The position numbers and the translations under genes are program-made. The notes under the pieces are model-generated. The model was given only the letters and a program-made list of their open reading frames with translations, did no database searches and was not told the origin of the DNA. Positions 47,075 through 59,700 of a stretch of DNA of 64,000 nucleotides are shown piece by piece (within the stretch, counting starts at the first letter, position 1; each line of letters opens with the position of its first letter). This stretch comes from Macrosoma leucophasiata (lineage: Eukaryota > Arthropoda > Insecta > Lepidoptera > Hedylidae), in contig JAWQUS010000030.1 of assembly GCA_036365455.1 (NCBI GenBank), positions 14,466,001 through 14,530,000 of the forward strand. The letters are read 5' to 3'.

Positions 47075-47410
47075 TGCACCAAAGTTAATTCTGAAGGAGT
47101 AGCAGAACATGAAAAACTGCTATCATTTACGGAGACCCCCTGGATGCGAAACGTCTTCAAGTGCAGTAGCGATATGGCATCTTCTAAAACACTATAATAT
47201 ATTACACATGGAGAGTATTTACTCTTAAAGTTTTATTACAAGATTGCTCAATAGTTCACTATTTTCGTCACTTCACTTAAGGAATCTCTAGTGCATATTA
47301 CATTATGCTGAGTTTGGTGAAAAACTGCTGTCGGGAGCACACTTGTATCGTCGTATACTGGCAAAAAAGGACCCCAGGATGCGAAACATCTTCGGAATCA
47401 AGTGCATGTG
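47075..47410 (-). repeat. Decayed duplicates of the NUP210 terminal exon
   Basis: Two diverged copies of the end of the NUP210 last exon and its 3' UTR, spaced about 210-237 bp. The copy at 47276-47410 still reads PVYDDTSVLPTAVF in the original frame, where the gene has PVYGDASVLPDSSF. The copy near 47100-47170 is shorter. They lie downstream of the stop codon and are not needed for the protein. Confidence 0.65.
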
Positions 47411-47512
47411 CAGACATGCCGGCGTCTTGGTAATACCACACAACCACGCAGGATAAATCCGTTAAAATTTTATTTCAAGATTGTTCAATTGTTCACTATT
47501 TTCGTCACTACA

Positions 47513-47721
47513 CTAAAGGAATCTCGAGTGCATGCTGGTGGAGTTTGGTGAAAAACTGCTGTCAGGGAGCACACTGGCATCACCGTATACCGGCACCGAG
47601 GGCCCCCGGGACGCGTAAGGGCTGCGTGACCACGTGCGAGTGCGTGGCGTGTCCGGCACTAACGTGTGGGGCGGCTCGGCCGGCAACCGCAGTTGACCTT
47701 TCTGCTGGAGCCGCGATTGCA
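47513..47721 (-). CDS. NUP210: NUP210 terminal coding exon (cytoplasmic tail)
   Basis: It begins after a CTGTTCCAG acceptor, completing a split Val codon, and encodes a 68-residue Arg/Ser/Pro-rich tail. PYASRGPSVPVYGD and LPDSSFSPNSTSMHSRFL end at TAG 47513-47515. gp210 tails face the pore on the cytoplasmic side. A minus-strand AATAAA lies near 47469. Confidence 0.82.
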
Positions 47722-50700
47722 CTGGAACAGATTTGCAACCGTTTACAATTACTTATTCAGAATCAGAATCAGAATCAAAAATTCATTTATTAATTTAGGG
47801 TGGCAAGCACCGCTTATGACACGTCAACAACAAACAAAATAAATTTCAGACTAACCCCCTTATTCATAAACGTATATAAGCTAAAGTGTTGCTAATCTCT
47901 CTTTTGTCTTTTTCTATCCTGCACATTTGACAATGCAACTGACAAAGACAAAGCATACGTACGTTCATGAATAAGGGGGAAAACATTTACTGGTTTCATA
48001 ATTCAATATATTATATATATATTACATAATTCAATCTATATATCATATATATTTCATGTTTCAAATATTTATTTAATTTCACAATCAAGTTTAAAACCTA
48101 TCCTACAAATAATAATGTATGGAAATGTAACTTTTATACAATCATTGCATCAATTTTGGTTGCATTTATGCAAACAAACTAACTGCAATCATAACAAACA
48201 CTCACACTTCAACATAGACAATGCTTGCATTCGATTGCTCGCGACATGCTCATTGTGCCGAGCGGCAAGGAATCGTCCAAATAGCATTAGCATTTTTTAG
48301 AAATAATAAAGACACTTACCATACATATACGCAGCCACGACAGCCGCAATAGATATCAGCGTCGGTATATACGGGCTCACAAGGGAGAACAAGGCGCCCA
48401 GTAGAGTTCCCGAAGATATATCGCACTCCCTTTCCACTTCCACCTTCAAATCTTGGGACGTCAGCCTCGAGACGACATTCACCCAACCGGAGCCGCATAC
48501 TGGCGTTTCACTTCGGACCGTAACAGTGATTTGACCGTTCTTGGTGTTGGTTTCGAATTTCAAACCGGGCGTTGAGGTTATTTTGGTAGTTTGTAAAGCG
48601 TGCGGGTGGCCCGATATGGTGAAAGTTGGGGGTGGGTTTAGGAAGGATACTTTGGTGTGCGACAGTTCGATGAGCGGCAAAAGTTGAACCCGGGTGCACG
48701 TTCTGTAGGCGCCCCACTCTGCGCATAGTTCTACTTCGGACGCCTGCGTGATCGGTGCCGCGGGGATTATTGAACAACCGAGTTGGCCTGAAAAAAATGC
48801 ATTTCAGTAATACATATTACACGTTGGGTATGGTGTCAAACAGGTATCCGTGGCGTATGGATGTTGTGAGACAATTACATCTTATTGACATCAACACATA
48901 AACCAGAGATATAAAGTGCAGATGCGTTGGCTCCGTTATTTCTACCACCGAGGCCCCAGGGCTAGCTGGGGCCTCGGTGGTAGAAATAACGGAGCCATAC
49001 ATTGCCATATAACTGGAAGAGATAGTGTTGAACCACACTACATAATTTATCTGTTGCCAAATGATAGGGCATTTGGCAACAGATAAATTATGTAGTGGTG
49101 ACTACCATGAATCTTAAGGTAAATATGGAGCAACACTTCAAATAACAGCTTGACCAAAATATGTAAGTATCGTGGTTCGACCTCTGCATGTGTGGTATTT
49201 TCTAATTTTACCATACATCAGAAAGAGAAAGTGCGACCACACTGACAGGGATAACAACAGTAATAAAATTTACTGCATTAGATTTACTGGCACAAAAGGA
49301 GCTAGAGCAAAATAAAGTACAGGAAAAAAAATTGTTTAATGTAAGGATGATGGCAAACAAGCATTGATGTTAAGTGATAACTGCAGCCTATAGACATTTA
49401 CACAAAAACCAGAGGTCAAAATACAGATGTGTTGCCACTCCTGAGACCTAAGTTGTCATGTCTCTGTGGTAGTTATTTATTATTACGTGGCCATACATTA
49501 CCATCTGACCGGAAAACGATAGTGCTGAACACTATTTTTTTATCGGCATACATATTTTTTTATTTAGCGGCAGATACATTAGGTAATGCGGTGGTGCCTA
49601 CGCCCTCGAGCTCCTGCACTGAAACTCTACCACCAGTAGAAAATAGTATTTAAAGAGTATAAAAATATTACCATTAGCTATATCCAGGATGGGCTGTGCA
49701 GTATGCGGTGCCTTAGTTCGACAGACAAAGGGCAGTTCGACTTGGACACCTTCCAAGGCGTATTTCTGTTCCTCGGTACACAGCAGCGGGCCGGAGGCGA
49801 GGCCGGCCGCGTCGATAGTCAACGGCACCAACGATGCCGGCCACTCGCCCGCTTGGAACTCCATCTGAGGGATAACGAACGAAATTTCAGGAAGCATACA
49901 AATTAACCGCGGCACACTCGAACGTTGCCGCGCTTGAACGTACCGCGCGGCGAACCGTTCGCTGTCGGTTTATGACACCGCATGAAAAGAGCTTCAGTCG
50001 CTCGCTCGCGCGCTGTTGGGGCTAGAGATGGGTATGGCTCTATTTACGGATCCGGACCGGACCCGCATGCAGCTCTGAGGAGCTACTGCCAGGTCTCGTG
50101 TCCGTCGGAAAATTGGTTTACAAGGACACTTTTGCATTGTCAGTTTACAAGCTACCTAAAGCGAATGACTTATAATAATTATTATTATTTAATAGGTATT
50201 AATAATAATCAAATGAATATATTTTAATTAAATAAAATTAATAATTAACGGATTTATACATCAAATCTTTCAATTCCTTCGTAGAAGAAAAAGAAAAATC
50301 AATTCGCCATAAACATAGTCATTCACTTAGCAGAATTCCAAGTGCAGGCACTACTAAGAAGAATTCCGGTATTCAACAAACTCAAGAGTGTTGCTTTTAG
50401 TCAAAATCCTTAGATATAATACAAATGGGAATTAAAGTAGAATATATACAGATAATGTGAACGTCCATGGCATATGCATATATTATTATTAATACACACG
50501 TGCAAATACTTATCAACAGCTTAATATCGTGTTAGAAAATAACACCCGCAAACCACAACAGACCAGTCGAGTCCCCACAATCGGCACCCGTTCACGAGTA
50601 TGACGCACGTGGCAGCCATTGCTCTCCTCGACCATTTTGAAGGGAAGTGAGCAACCCGTCACACGACCCCGCCGATACGCAGTTTAATATTTATTTGTTG

Positions 50701-53700
50701 TTTTTATTATGGCATCGCTTTTTATGCATATTGCCAGGGTCAATATGCATAAAAATTCGTATTCGTATTCGTAATAATCAGCGTATAAGTCACAGTCAGT
50801 AATTAAAGTAAAGCGATGGCTACTTTACCAGAACATTTACAATGAAGTTTTGGAGGCAACTTGAAAGGTCGTGTTTTCGCACTGTTATTCTATTTCACTA
50901 TATACGAGCACTGTAATAAGCCTATATCAAAACAAAATGCCACCAACTTTATTTAATATAACTCAAAAATACACCAAGAAAATGAAATAAAAATAAGAGC
51001 ACCACACGCATCCTTCAAGCATTCGACGACCCGGCTGGTCCAGCGGTGTGAGTTGACCGTTTGATTCGAAGGGTCGCGGGTTCGATCCCCGCACCGGGAC
51101 AAATATTTGTATGGCCTACAGATATTTGTTTCGGGTCTGGGTGTTTGTGTATGTGTAACGGCACCCACGACACAGGTTTTATACCTACTGTGGGGCTGCG
51201 AGTGTATGCGTATTTTTAAAAAAAAAATCTTCCCGCCAAAAACCATCATCATGTTTAATGTTTTTAGTGCAAACTAAGGGTCACCTTATCCAGGGGCAGC
51301 TGGTGCACGGTGAGGGAGAGCGGCGGGCGGTCGAGGCGCAGCGTGTGTCGCGCGGGCCGGTCGCGGGCCAGCACGGCCAGCGACACGCCGGCGCCGGCCG
51401 CCACCTCCACCCCGGCCGGCGCGCGCCACCCCACGCCCTCGAGGCATATCGCCCACGAACCTGTTGCTACATTTTTTTTTTTATTTAATGCAAGTGGCAA
51501 ACAAGCCTAATAACTCACAGAGACACAACATCTCAGGGGTGGAAACGCATCTGCATTTTGACCTCTGGTCCTTCTGTGGGTGCCTATAGGCTGCAGTTAT
51601 CACTTAACATCGATGTGAACTGCATGCCTGTTTGCCGACTTTGTAACATAAAAAAAATGCAGTTCACATTGATATTAAGTGATTACTGCAGCCCATAGAG
51701 CAACACCGGAGGGGAGTAGCCATATGCAGACTTTCCCCTCTGTCAAAGTACAAGCCCAAATGGGCCTATACCTGTCGCCTAGATGTTTAAAGGTGTGCGT
51801 GAAATTGTTTCTGTATTTGGTTAAAGTCAAGGTGTGAGTTTCGTAGTAATAGACGATTTTTGTAGTGTGCGTGTGTGTCGCACGCATTTATTTCCCCCCG
51901 CAAAAAATGACAGACTGTTTTGCATCGGTAATAAACGCAATGGGTACTCCCCTCCAGTCCGCCGCGGCTGGTGACCCGTGTTGCTCTATGCTGCAGCCTA
52001 TAGACACCGACCAAAAAAGCCCAAAATCAAAATGCAGATGTTTTACCACTCCTGAGGCCTAAGGTGTTATGCCTCTGTGTCGGAAATTACAGGGCCGTAC
52101 ATTACCACCTAATCAGAACACGATAGTGCTGCACGCTACCATTTAGCGGCAAGCATATTAGGTAATGCGGCGGTGCCTACGCCCGCGAGCTCCGACACTG
52201 AATCTCTACCACCAGTAAATAAAGGTGGTTAGAATTTTAACACGCCTACTAAAGATTTAAAACCTCTCCCAGATAAAAATACTAAATTAAGGCATGCATG
52301 GCAAGCAAGCAGGCATGGGATGTATCACTTTAAAATTTATTATTTGTACTTTACTTTAGCCAATCTGTTAAAGTACCAGTTAAGTAAAATAAATGCAAAA
52401 ATTCAAATTAATCCCTAGCAGTTTACATCGCACTAGGGTTTTGTTCTGTCTCAGCTATATAAGACCAGGCTGAACTTCGTCGAATTAGTCTGCCCGTGAC
52501 CACGGTAGCTGGAAAGCGACCGAAACGTCGGGTGTAAGAAGTTTGGGATTGTTGTGTTGTATACGCGAGAAAATCCGCAAGTTTAATTTCTACAATTAGT
52601 GTTGCTAAACTATCGATAGTTGAACTCGAAAAATTGTCGATAGCGCGATAGTACTATCGAAAATATCGACATGCTGCAATACTATCGATACTATCGATAG
52701 TATCGATAGTATTGCAGCAGGTCGATATTTTCGATAGTACTATTATCGATATATATATATCGATAGTATCGATAGTATTGCAGCAGGTCGATATTTTCGA
52801 TAGTACTATCGCGCTATCGACTATTTTTTCGAGGTCACGATAGTTCACAATACTATCGATAGACTATTACTATTGCAACAACACTATCTACAATGCATAA
52901 ATCTCGCGAAAACCTACGAAAACGTTTACCCTTCGAGTTGAGTGGAATAAAAAAAAAATGGCACAACTTTGTTCACAAAGATAACAATTATGAAACTTAC
53001 CAAGAACTTTATTGGCCTGTCCATCGGATCCGGTGACCCACACCTCGTCGGTCAACGTGTTGTCGCCGACGGTCGCCTGGAAGCTCATGAACGCGCCCGC
53101 CGTATCGAGTCCGATGAAATGCAGCTCGTTGCCGAGAACACTAAATAGTATTAACGCATTAAGCTCAAGACATATTGTCGGACGCGTCTATCAGTCGTGG
53201 CTGAAGATATGGTCTACTAAGACGTCAAATGATCGCTTGCGACGAGCACGGGGCTTAGGTGGAACGAAGAGGGAAATTAAGAGGGGTGTCGTTTAGTGGA
53301 ACGCAGCCAAGCAAGCTTTCAATAGCAACGAGCCTTCGTCGTTAAATTGTCGACCTGAACAACGAGCGCCGCCAAGTATAGAGCTAACACCGATACTAAC
53401 AATTTCATTGTAATTTTAGTGAACGCTCTTTTTAACAACTGTCTCCTTTACTATGATGTTTTTTTTTTAATTGATGAAGTGTTCGAGGTAAATTTATTAT
53501 ATTGTCCTTTCGCTAAAATGCTCGTTTCCTTTTTCCGCCAAAACTCTCTAACCTAATCTATCTATATATATAAAAATGCAACCCGTTTTCCTTGGTCACG
53601 GCATCACGCGTGAATGGTTGGACCGATTTGGCTAATATTGATTTTGAATGATTTTTGGAAGTCCAGGGAATGTTTAAAAGGTAAGAAAATATGAAGAAAT

Positions 53701-56700
53701 TGAAGGGAAATAGTAAAAACCACCATTTCATTTTTCCATACAAATAGTCCGTATCTATCAAACCTTTGACACATGTCATATTTTCATTCTGAGGCAATAC
53801 GAAGTTTGCCGAGTCAGCTAGTAATATATAAAATTCTCGTGGCACAGTGTTTGTTATAATTCTTCTCCGAAACGGCTTTACCGATCAGTATGAAACATTG
53901 TGTGTATTTGGCAGGTACGGGAGTCGGTTGAACTCTATTTTATATTTGGTAAGGGTTTTTCCGATTTCTTGGAAAAAAAATTATACCTCTAAGGCGTGAC
54001 GAAGTTCGTCGGGGCAGCTTATTCTTTATATTATTTACCTGTCCCTATGTCTGACTTGTCTGGCGACGTGCGGCGCGGCGACGGAGACGTTGGCGAGCGG
54101 CGCGAGCAACGGGCGGCCGTGCGAGTTGCGCAACACCACGCGGGTGCCGTCCCCGTCGCCCGACTCGCCCGACCCGCCCTCCGCCGTGCAGTAGTGGGCG
54201 GACGACACTTCCACGTGGATGGCCTGAGGGTTAAACATGGCATTTTATATGGCCCTGTAATTGCCGGCAGAGGCATAACACATAGGCCTCAGGAGTGGTA
54301 ACGCATCTGCATTTTGACCTAAGTCTTTGTGTCTGTCTATGTATAGGCTGCAGTCATCACTTAACATCAATGTAAACTGCATGCTTGTTTACCACTTCCA
54401 TTACATAAAAAAAAATCTGCTTAGAATATGAATTAAAAATACCGAGCTACAACGGAGCACTAGCAGTGAGGTTAGTGCTAAGGTGTCAGCATTTGCTTAG
54501 TAAGCGTCCGACTGCTACGCTGACGCTTTGTAAAAGTGGAACTTGGCTTGCGAACTAATCGGACGTTAGCGACTTTTCGTACCATTCTCTTTAATTCGTT
54601 TTCGTGGCTACTATTTCTAGATTAACGACGCTTGTTGTCTGCACGTAACGTAGTATAATTTCAACCCCACACATACCACCAACGGCTAAAGACAGCCAGT
54701 CGCCTGAAGCCCGATCCTGAGACATGCCGTCTACCGATGGACTATCATTGAACTAGCCACTTGACTACATGGACTGGTAATAAAAGCTATATTTATAGAC
54801 TTCGTTGACTGTAAATATGTTTGATATGAAGCAGATTTCGATTGTGCTGTGCCAAGACATAATATTCAATTTAAAAAATCTGAACTCACCGTCTCTCTAT
54901 CGATATTGTTCCGTTCGTCTTTATGTCGCGCTACAATGACGCCATGACCGGGCCTGATAGCTTTAACTTCGCCGGTCGGTTTCAATTCAAAGGCGCCGTC
55001 TTCGTAGGCAGTCCACACGCCTCTAGGCACTGACTTGAGACGGACTGAGGCTCCTACGGCTAGGGATAGGCGGTCGCCCGAGGCTAGGTCCTGAGAGAGG
55101 CCGTCCACAGACGTACGGATGTCGGATATACCAAGGATTTCGATTGTGCTATCCCAGGAACGGATTTCGGCGGCCTGAAAATTAATAGCTTACAGATAAA
55201 AAATATTGTAAAAAATTATGTAGCAGCTTCTGCATAATCGTATATTTTCAAATTAAAAAGAAAGTTGATTTAGATCATAAACTACCTCAGAAAAATATTT
55301 GAATCCGTTCAGCCGCTTTGGGGTCTTTGACTAAACATACGTCAAACAACATATATCAAACGTTCAAAAGTTCAGGGCAAGATTTGTACAAAAAACGGTG
55401 CAAGGTGGTAATTACTGGAGATAGAGCTCCAGTGACGGAGCTCGCGAGAGTAGAAGCCACCGTATTACGTACGTCACTTGCCGCTTAATGGTAGTGTTCA
55501 GCACTAAAAGTGTTTAAATCATAAAGGTTGAAATACTGACCTGCCCCATATTCCTTACGCGAACGTCGAGAGTAATGACTCCTGGTTTCAATGGCACCAC
55601 TCTTACTGATAATCCCTCAGCCACAGATCTCTCCAAATAATCTGGAAGATATTAAAAATATTTTATGTAACATTTATAATGTTTCATCATTTTATGTAAT
55701 ATTTGTCTTTGTGGTTTAATGTAGAACTGAAAGAATGAAAAACAGTAGAGCGTGTCTTATAGTACTGCAGCGCAGCCAGCGCGCCCGGCGCCAGCCCCGC
55801 CGCCTGCAGCCACACCGAGAGGGAGGGAGGGAAGGCACGGTACCGTCGGCGTGTGTGGTGTAGAGTCTGGCGGCGGCGGCGTCCCGCAGCGTCCAGGTGA
55901 CGCGCGGCGGCGGCTGCAGCGCGGCCAGCGCGCCCGGCGCCAGCCCCGCCGCCTGCAGCCACACCGAGAGGGAGGGAGGGAAGGCACGGTACCGTCGGCG
56001 TGTGTGGTGTAGAGTCTGGCGGCGGCGGCGTCCCGCAGCGTCCAGGTGACGCGCGGCGGCGGCTGCAGCGCGGCCAGCGCGCCCGGCGCCAGCCCCGCCG
56101 CCTGCAGCCACACCGAGAGGGAGGGAGGGAAGGCACGGTACCGTCGGCGTGTGTGGTGTAGAGTCTGGCGGCGGCGGCGTCCCGCAGCGTCCAGGTGACG
56201 CGCGGCGGCGGCTGCAGCGCGGCCAGCGCGCCCGGCGCCAGCCCCGCCGCCTGCAGCCACACCGAGAGGGAGGGAGGGAAGGCACGGTACCGTCGGCGTG
56301 TGTGGTGTAGAGTCTGGCGGCGGCGGCGTCCCGCAGCGTCCAGGTGACGCGCGGCGGCGGCTGCAGCGCGGCCAGCGCGCCCGGCGCCAGCCCCGCCGCC
56401 TGCAGCCACACCGAGAGGGAGGGAGGGAAGGCACGGTACCGTCGGCGTGTGTGGTGTAGAGTCTGGCGGCGGCGGCGTCCCGCAGCGTCCAGGTGACGCG
56501 CGGCGGCGGCTGCAGCGCGGCCAGCGCGCCCGGCGCCAGCCCCGCCGCCTGCAGCCACACCGAGAGGGAGGGAGGGAAGGCACGGTACCGTCGGCGTGTG
56601 TGGTGTAGAGTCTGGCGGCGGCGGCGTCCCGCAGCGTCCAGGTGACGCGCGGCGGCGGCTGCAGCGCGGCCAGCGCGCCCGGCGCCAGCCCCGCCGCCTG

Positions 56701-59700
56701 CAGCCACACCGAGAGGGAGGGAGGGAAGGCACGGTACCGTCGGCGTGTGTGGTGTAGAGTCTGGCGGCGGCGGCGTCCCGCAGCGTCCAGGTGACGCGCG
56801 GCGGCGGCTGCAGCGCGGCCAGCGCGCCCGGCGCCAGCCCCGCCGCCTGCAGCCACACCGAGAGGGAGGGAGGGAAGGCACGGTACCGTCGGCGTGTGTG
56901 GTGTAGAGTCTGGCGGCGGCGGCGTCCCGCAGCGTCCAGGTGACGCGCGGCGGCGGCTGCAGCGCGGCCAGCGCGCCCGGCGCCAGCCCCGCCGCCTGCA
57001 GCCACACCGAGAGGGAGGGAGGGAAGGCACGGTACCGTCGGCGTGTGTGGTGTAGAGTCTGGCGGCGGCGGCGTCCCGCAGCGTCCAGGTGACGCGCGGC
57101 GGCGGCTGCAGCGCGGCCAGCGCGCCCGGCGCCAGCCCCGCCGCCTGCAGCCACACCGGCGCCGGGTGCCCCACCAGCAACGTCTGCGTAGCTGCCACCA
57201 CTCGTAGCCCCGTTATTGCCACCACCTGGATATCGAAGTTTTAAATAACATTTTGATTAGCTCTTCCTAGCGAACGATTAGCATTGTGGAGTAGCGATGC
57301 GCGACTGATATTCTATATTGAATACATTAAACTCGATCTTACCTCAATTTCTGCTTCAGCGCTTGCCAATTCGACGTTCGCGATGTCGGTGGCGACCAGT
57401 CTCACACGCGACGTACCTATCGACACGCCCAGCACCGATCCCGATGGCGATACCTGTGAAAATATTACTGTAGTTTGAATTGTTCGAATTCAAATAGCAA
57501 GTTAGACACTTCATTACAAAAAAAAAATAATTAAAAAAGATATCGGCGCTTACCAAAGTTACACAGCCAGGATGGAATTTACCCCGACATGGGATGCAGG
57601 GGAGGTAAACGAACGTACCGGGGAGATATCGGCGCCCACCAAACTCAGCCAGGCGATAAGGAACTCATTGCGACATGAGGTGCACGGGAGCGCAGTAAAC
57701 GAACGTACCGATGAGATTTCGGCGCCCATCAAAGGAACTCACCTCGACTTGGGGTGCACGGGGTGCGTAGTATGCCAGCGTGGCGAGATGTCGGGGAGGG
57801 CCGCCAACGTGAGTCAACTGAAGGCGCGCGGCTGGCGGCAGTCTCGCTCTGGCTGGCACTATCGAGAGCGCGGGAAACACGTACACCTATAACCAACACG
57901 ATATTACGTCCAATATCAATACTATTAGGCACTATCGATAGCGCGGAAAACACGTACACCTGTATACCAACACGATATTACGTCCAATCATAGCGCAACA
58001 CGGGCGACCATACATATGCAGGCTTTGTCCTATGTCAAAGTACAAGTGCAAGTGCTGTTATGCCTGTCGCCGAGATGTTTAAATGTGTGTGTGAAATTGT
58101 TTATGTATTTTGATAAAGTCAAGGTGTGAGTTTCGTAGTAATAGTGAAGCCCAAAATTAGTATTATAACTTATTTAAGTGAACACAATATTAGTATTATA
58201 ACTTATTTAAGTGAACACAATGGACGGGTTCACTTGTCTCATCCACGTTTTCATATCGTTTTTTTTCTTGTTAATGCACCTGAGTTCACTATTGCGGGAA
58301 TACAAAAGTCTATTTTTGTGATTATCATTTCAATTTAATGAAGGTAAAAAACTGAATACAGGTTAACATACCTCAACCTCTGGACTCCAAACTCCACCGA
58401 GCGCAGCGCGAACTCTGCCAGTGCCTTCCTTGATTCCGCAAAGGCTTCCATCCTTAACGGTGATATGTCCTATAGTACGCCAGTCAGGCGAGCGGCTAGT
58501 AGATAGGTAGCGATGGGACACGCCTTTAACCAAGGCTGATATAGGCACACAAGCACCCACACCGACCGCTCTAGCCGTTGACACTTCTACGCTTAACACT
58601 TCTTCTATGTTAACCTGGTGAAGAAGAGTGGACATTTTATTGCATTTTATGAATAGTACCTATGTATTTTCACTCGCAAGTCCCTAATTGCGAGTGAAGA
58701 TACAAACATGAATAATAATAAGAAAAATATGAGAAAATATTAAATTTGTGTGTTAGTTGTGATAGGAAGATTTGAGATTTACAAAATTCTGCCACACATA
58801 AGTACTCAATTCTAATTATTATAAAATAAATTCAAATAACTCTCACTTCCTCTCATAAATGTACCTACGATTTCTGTGAAATAACGTCAAAGTTAAAAAA
58901 ATAACGTAAAATTCATAGTAATCCATACTATACTAATTATAAATGCGAAACTCTGTTGCTTTCACGGCTTAACCAAAGCAAAAATTTAAATGAGACTTGG
59001 AATGTTTAAGAGATAAAAACATCAAAACATTAAAATTTGTTTCAAACATAGATACATTAAAGTTTATAACGAATTCCGACGATGAATTAAAACGAATTTT
59101 GCCGCTGAAGTCGCCGGCATTCGCTAGTAATATTAAATTATTATGTACCAATAATGGGCATACCTCCACAGTCTGCGTCTCGCCGTTCACACACATATCG
59201 GAAACAACGAGGTCGTATGTGCCGGGCGCCGGAAGCGTTGCGTTCAACACAGAGCCCTCTACGCTCGCTTCAACGCCCTTAGCGCCCTCTACGATGTAGC
59301 GACCGCTGCCGCCAGTGACGGACCCTACGGTCACCGTTTCGCCTTCCCAAGCTAAATTTACCTGTAGATTATAATACCGTAATAAAAATAAAGTTATGAA
59401 TTTTATTTATATTATCGAACATCCAAGCGATACCACATAATACATATTATCGAAGCGCGCATGGCCCGGCGGCTGGTGTAGATTGTAAGCGATCTACTCG
59501 GTTAAGCACTACGGGCGCGGTCGGGTAGTGTGATGGGTGACCGCTAGTGGCAAATTAAAATGCGCGTTTCCGTGCTTCGGAGGGCACGTTAAGCCGTCGG
59601 TCCCGGATGCTATCGATAGATGCAGTCGTTTAACCTTGTCGGAGGCCTTATGGGCGGTTTGAAAACATCCGACACCGGGTTGGCCACTATCCCGTTTCTC

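Noticed and set aside
54031..54276. Several overlapping frames on both strands near 54.0-54.3 kb
   Set aside because: They are shadows of the high-GC NUP210 exon 54223-54039; only the frame beginning AIHVEVSSAHYC fits the splice phases.
55687..57225. A 512-residue minus-strand open frame rich in Arg, Pro and Ala
   Set aside because: It is the 149-bp tandem array read straight through the NUP210 intron. Only 57225-57036 is exon by splice phase and homology, and the neighbouring exon at 55641 joins in phase from the 57036 donor. The overlapping 465-, 429- and plus-strand frames are the same artefact.
59456..59570. Possible 5S rRNA gene
   Set aside because: Only the internal promoter part matches 5S rRNA; the 5' and 3' thirds needed for folding are missing and a SINE core follows.
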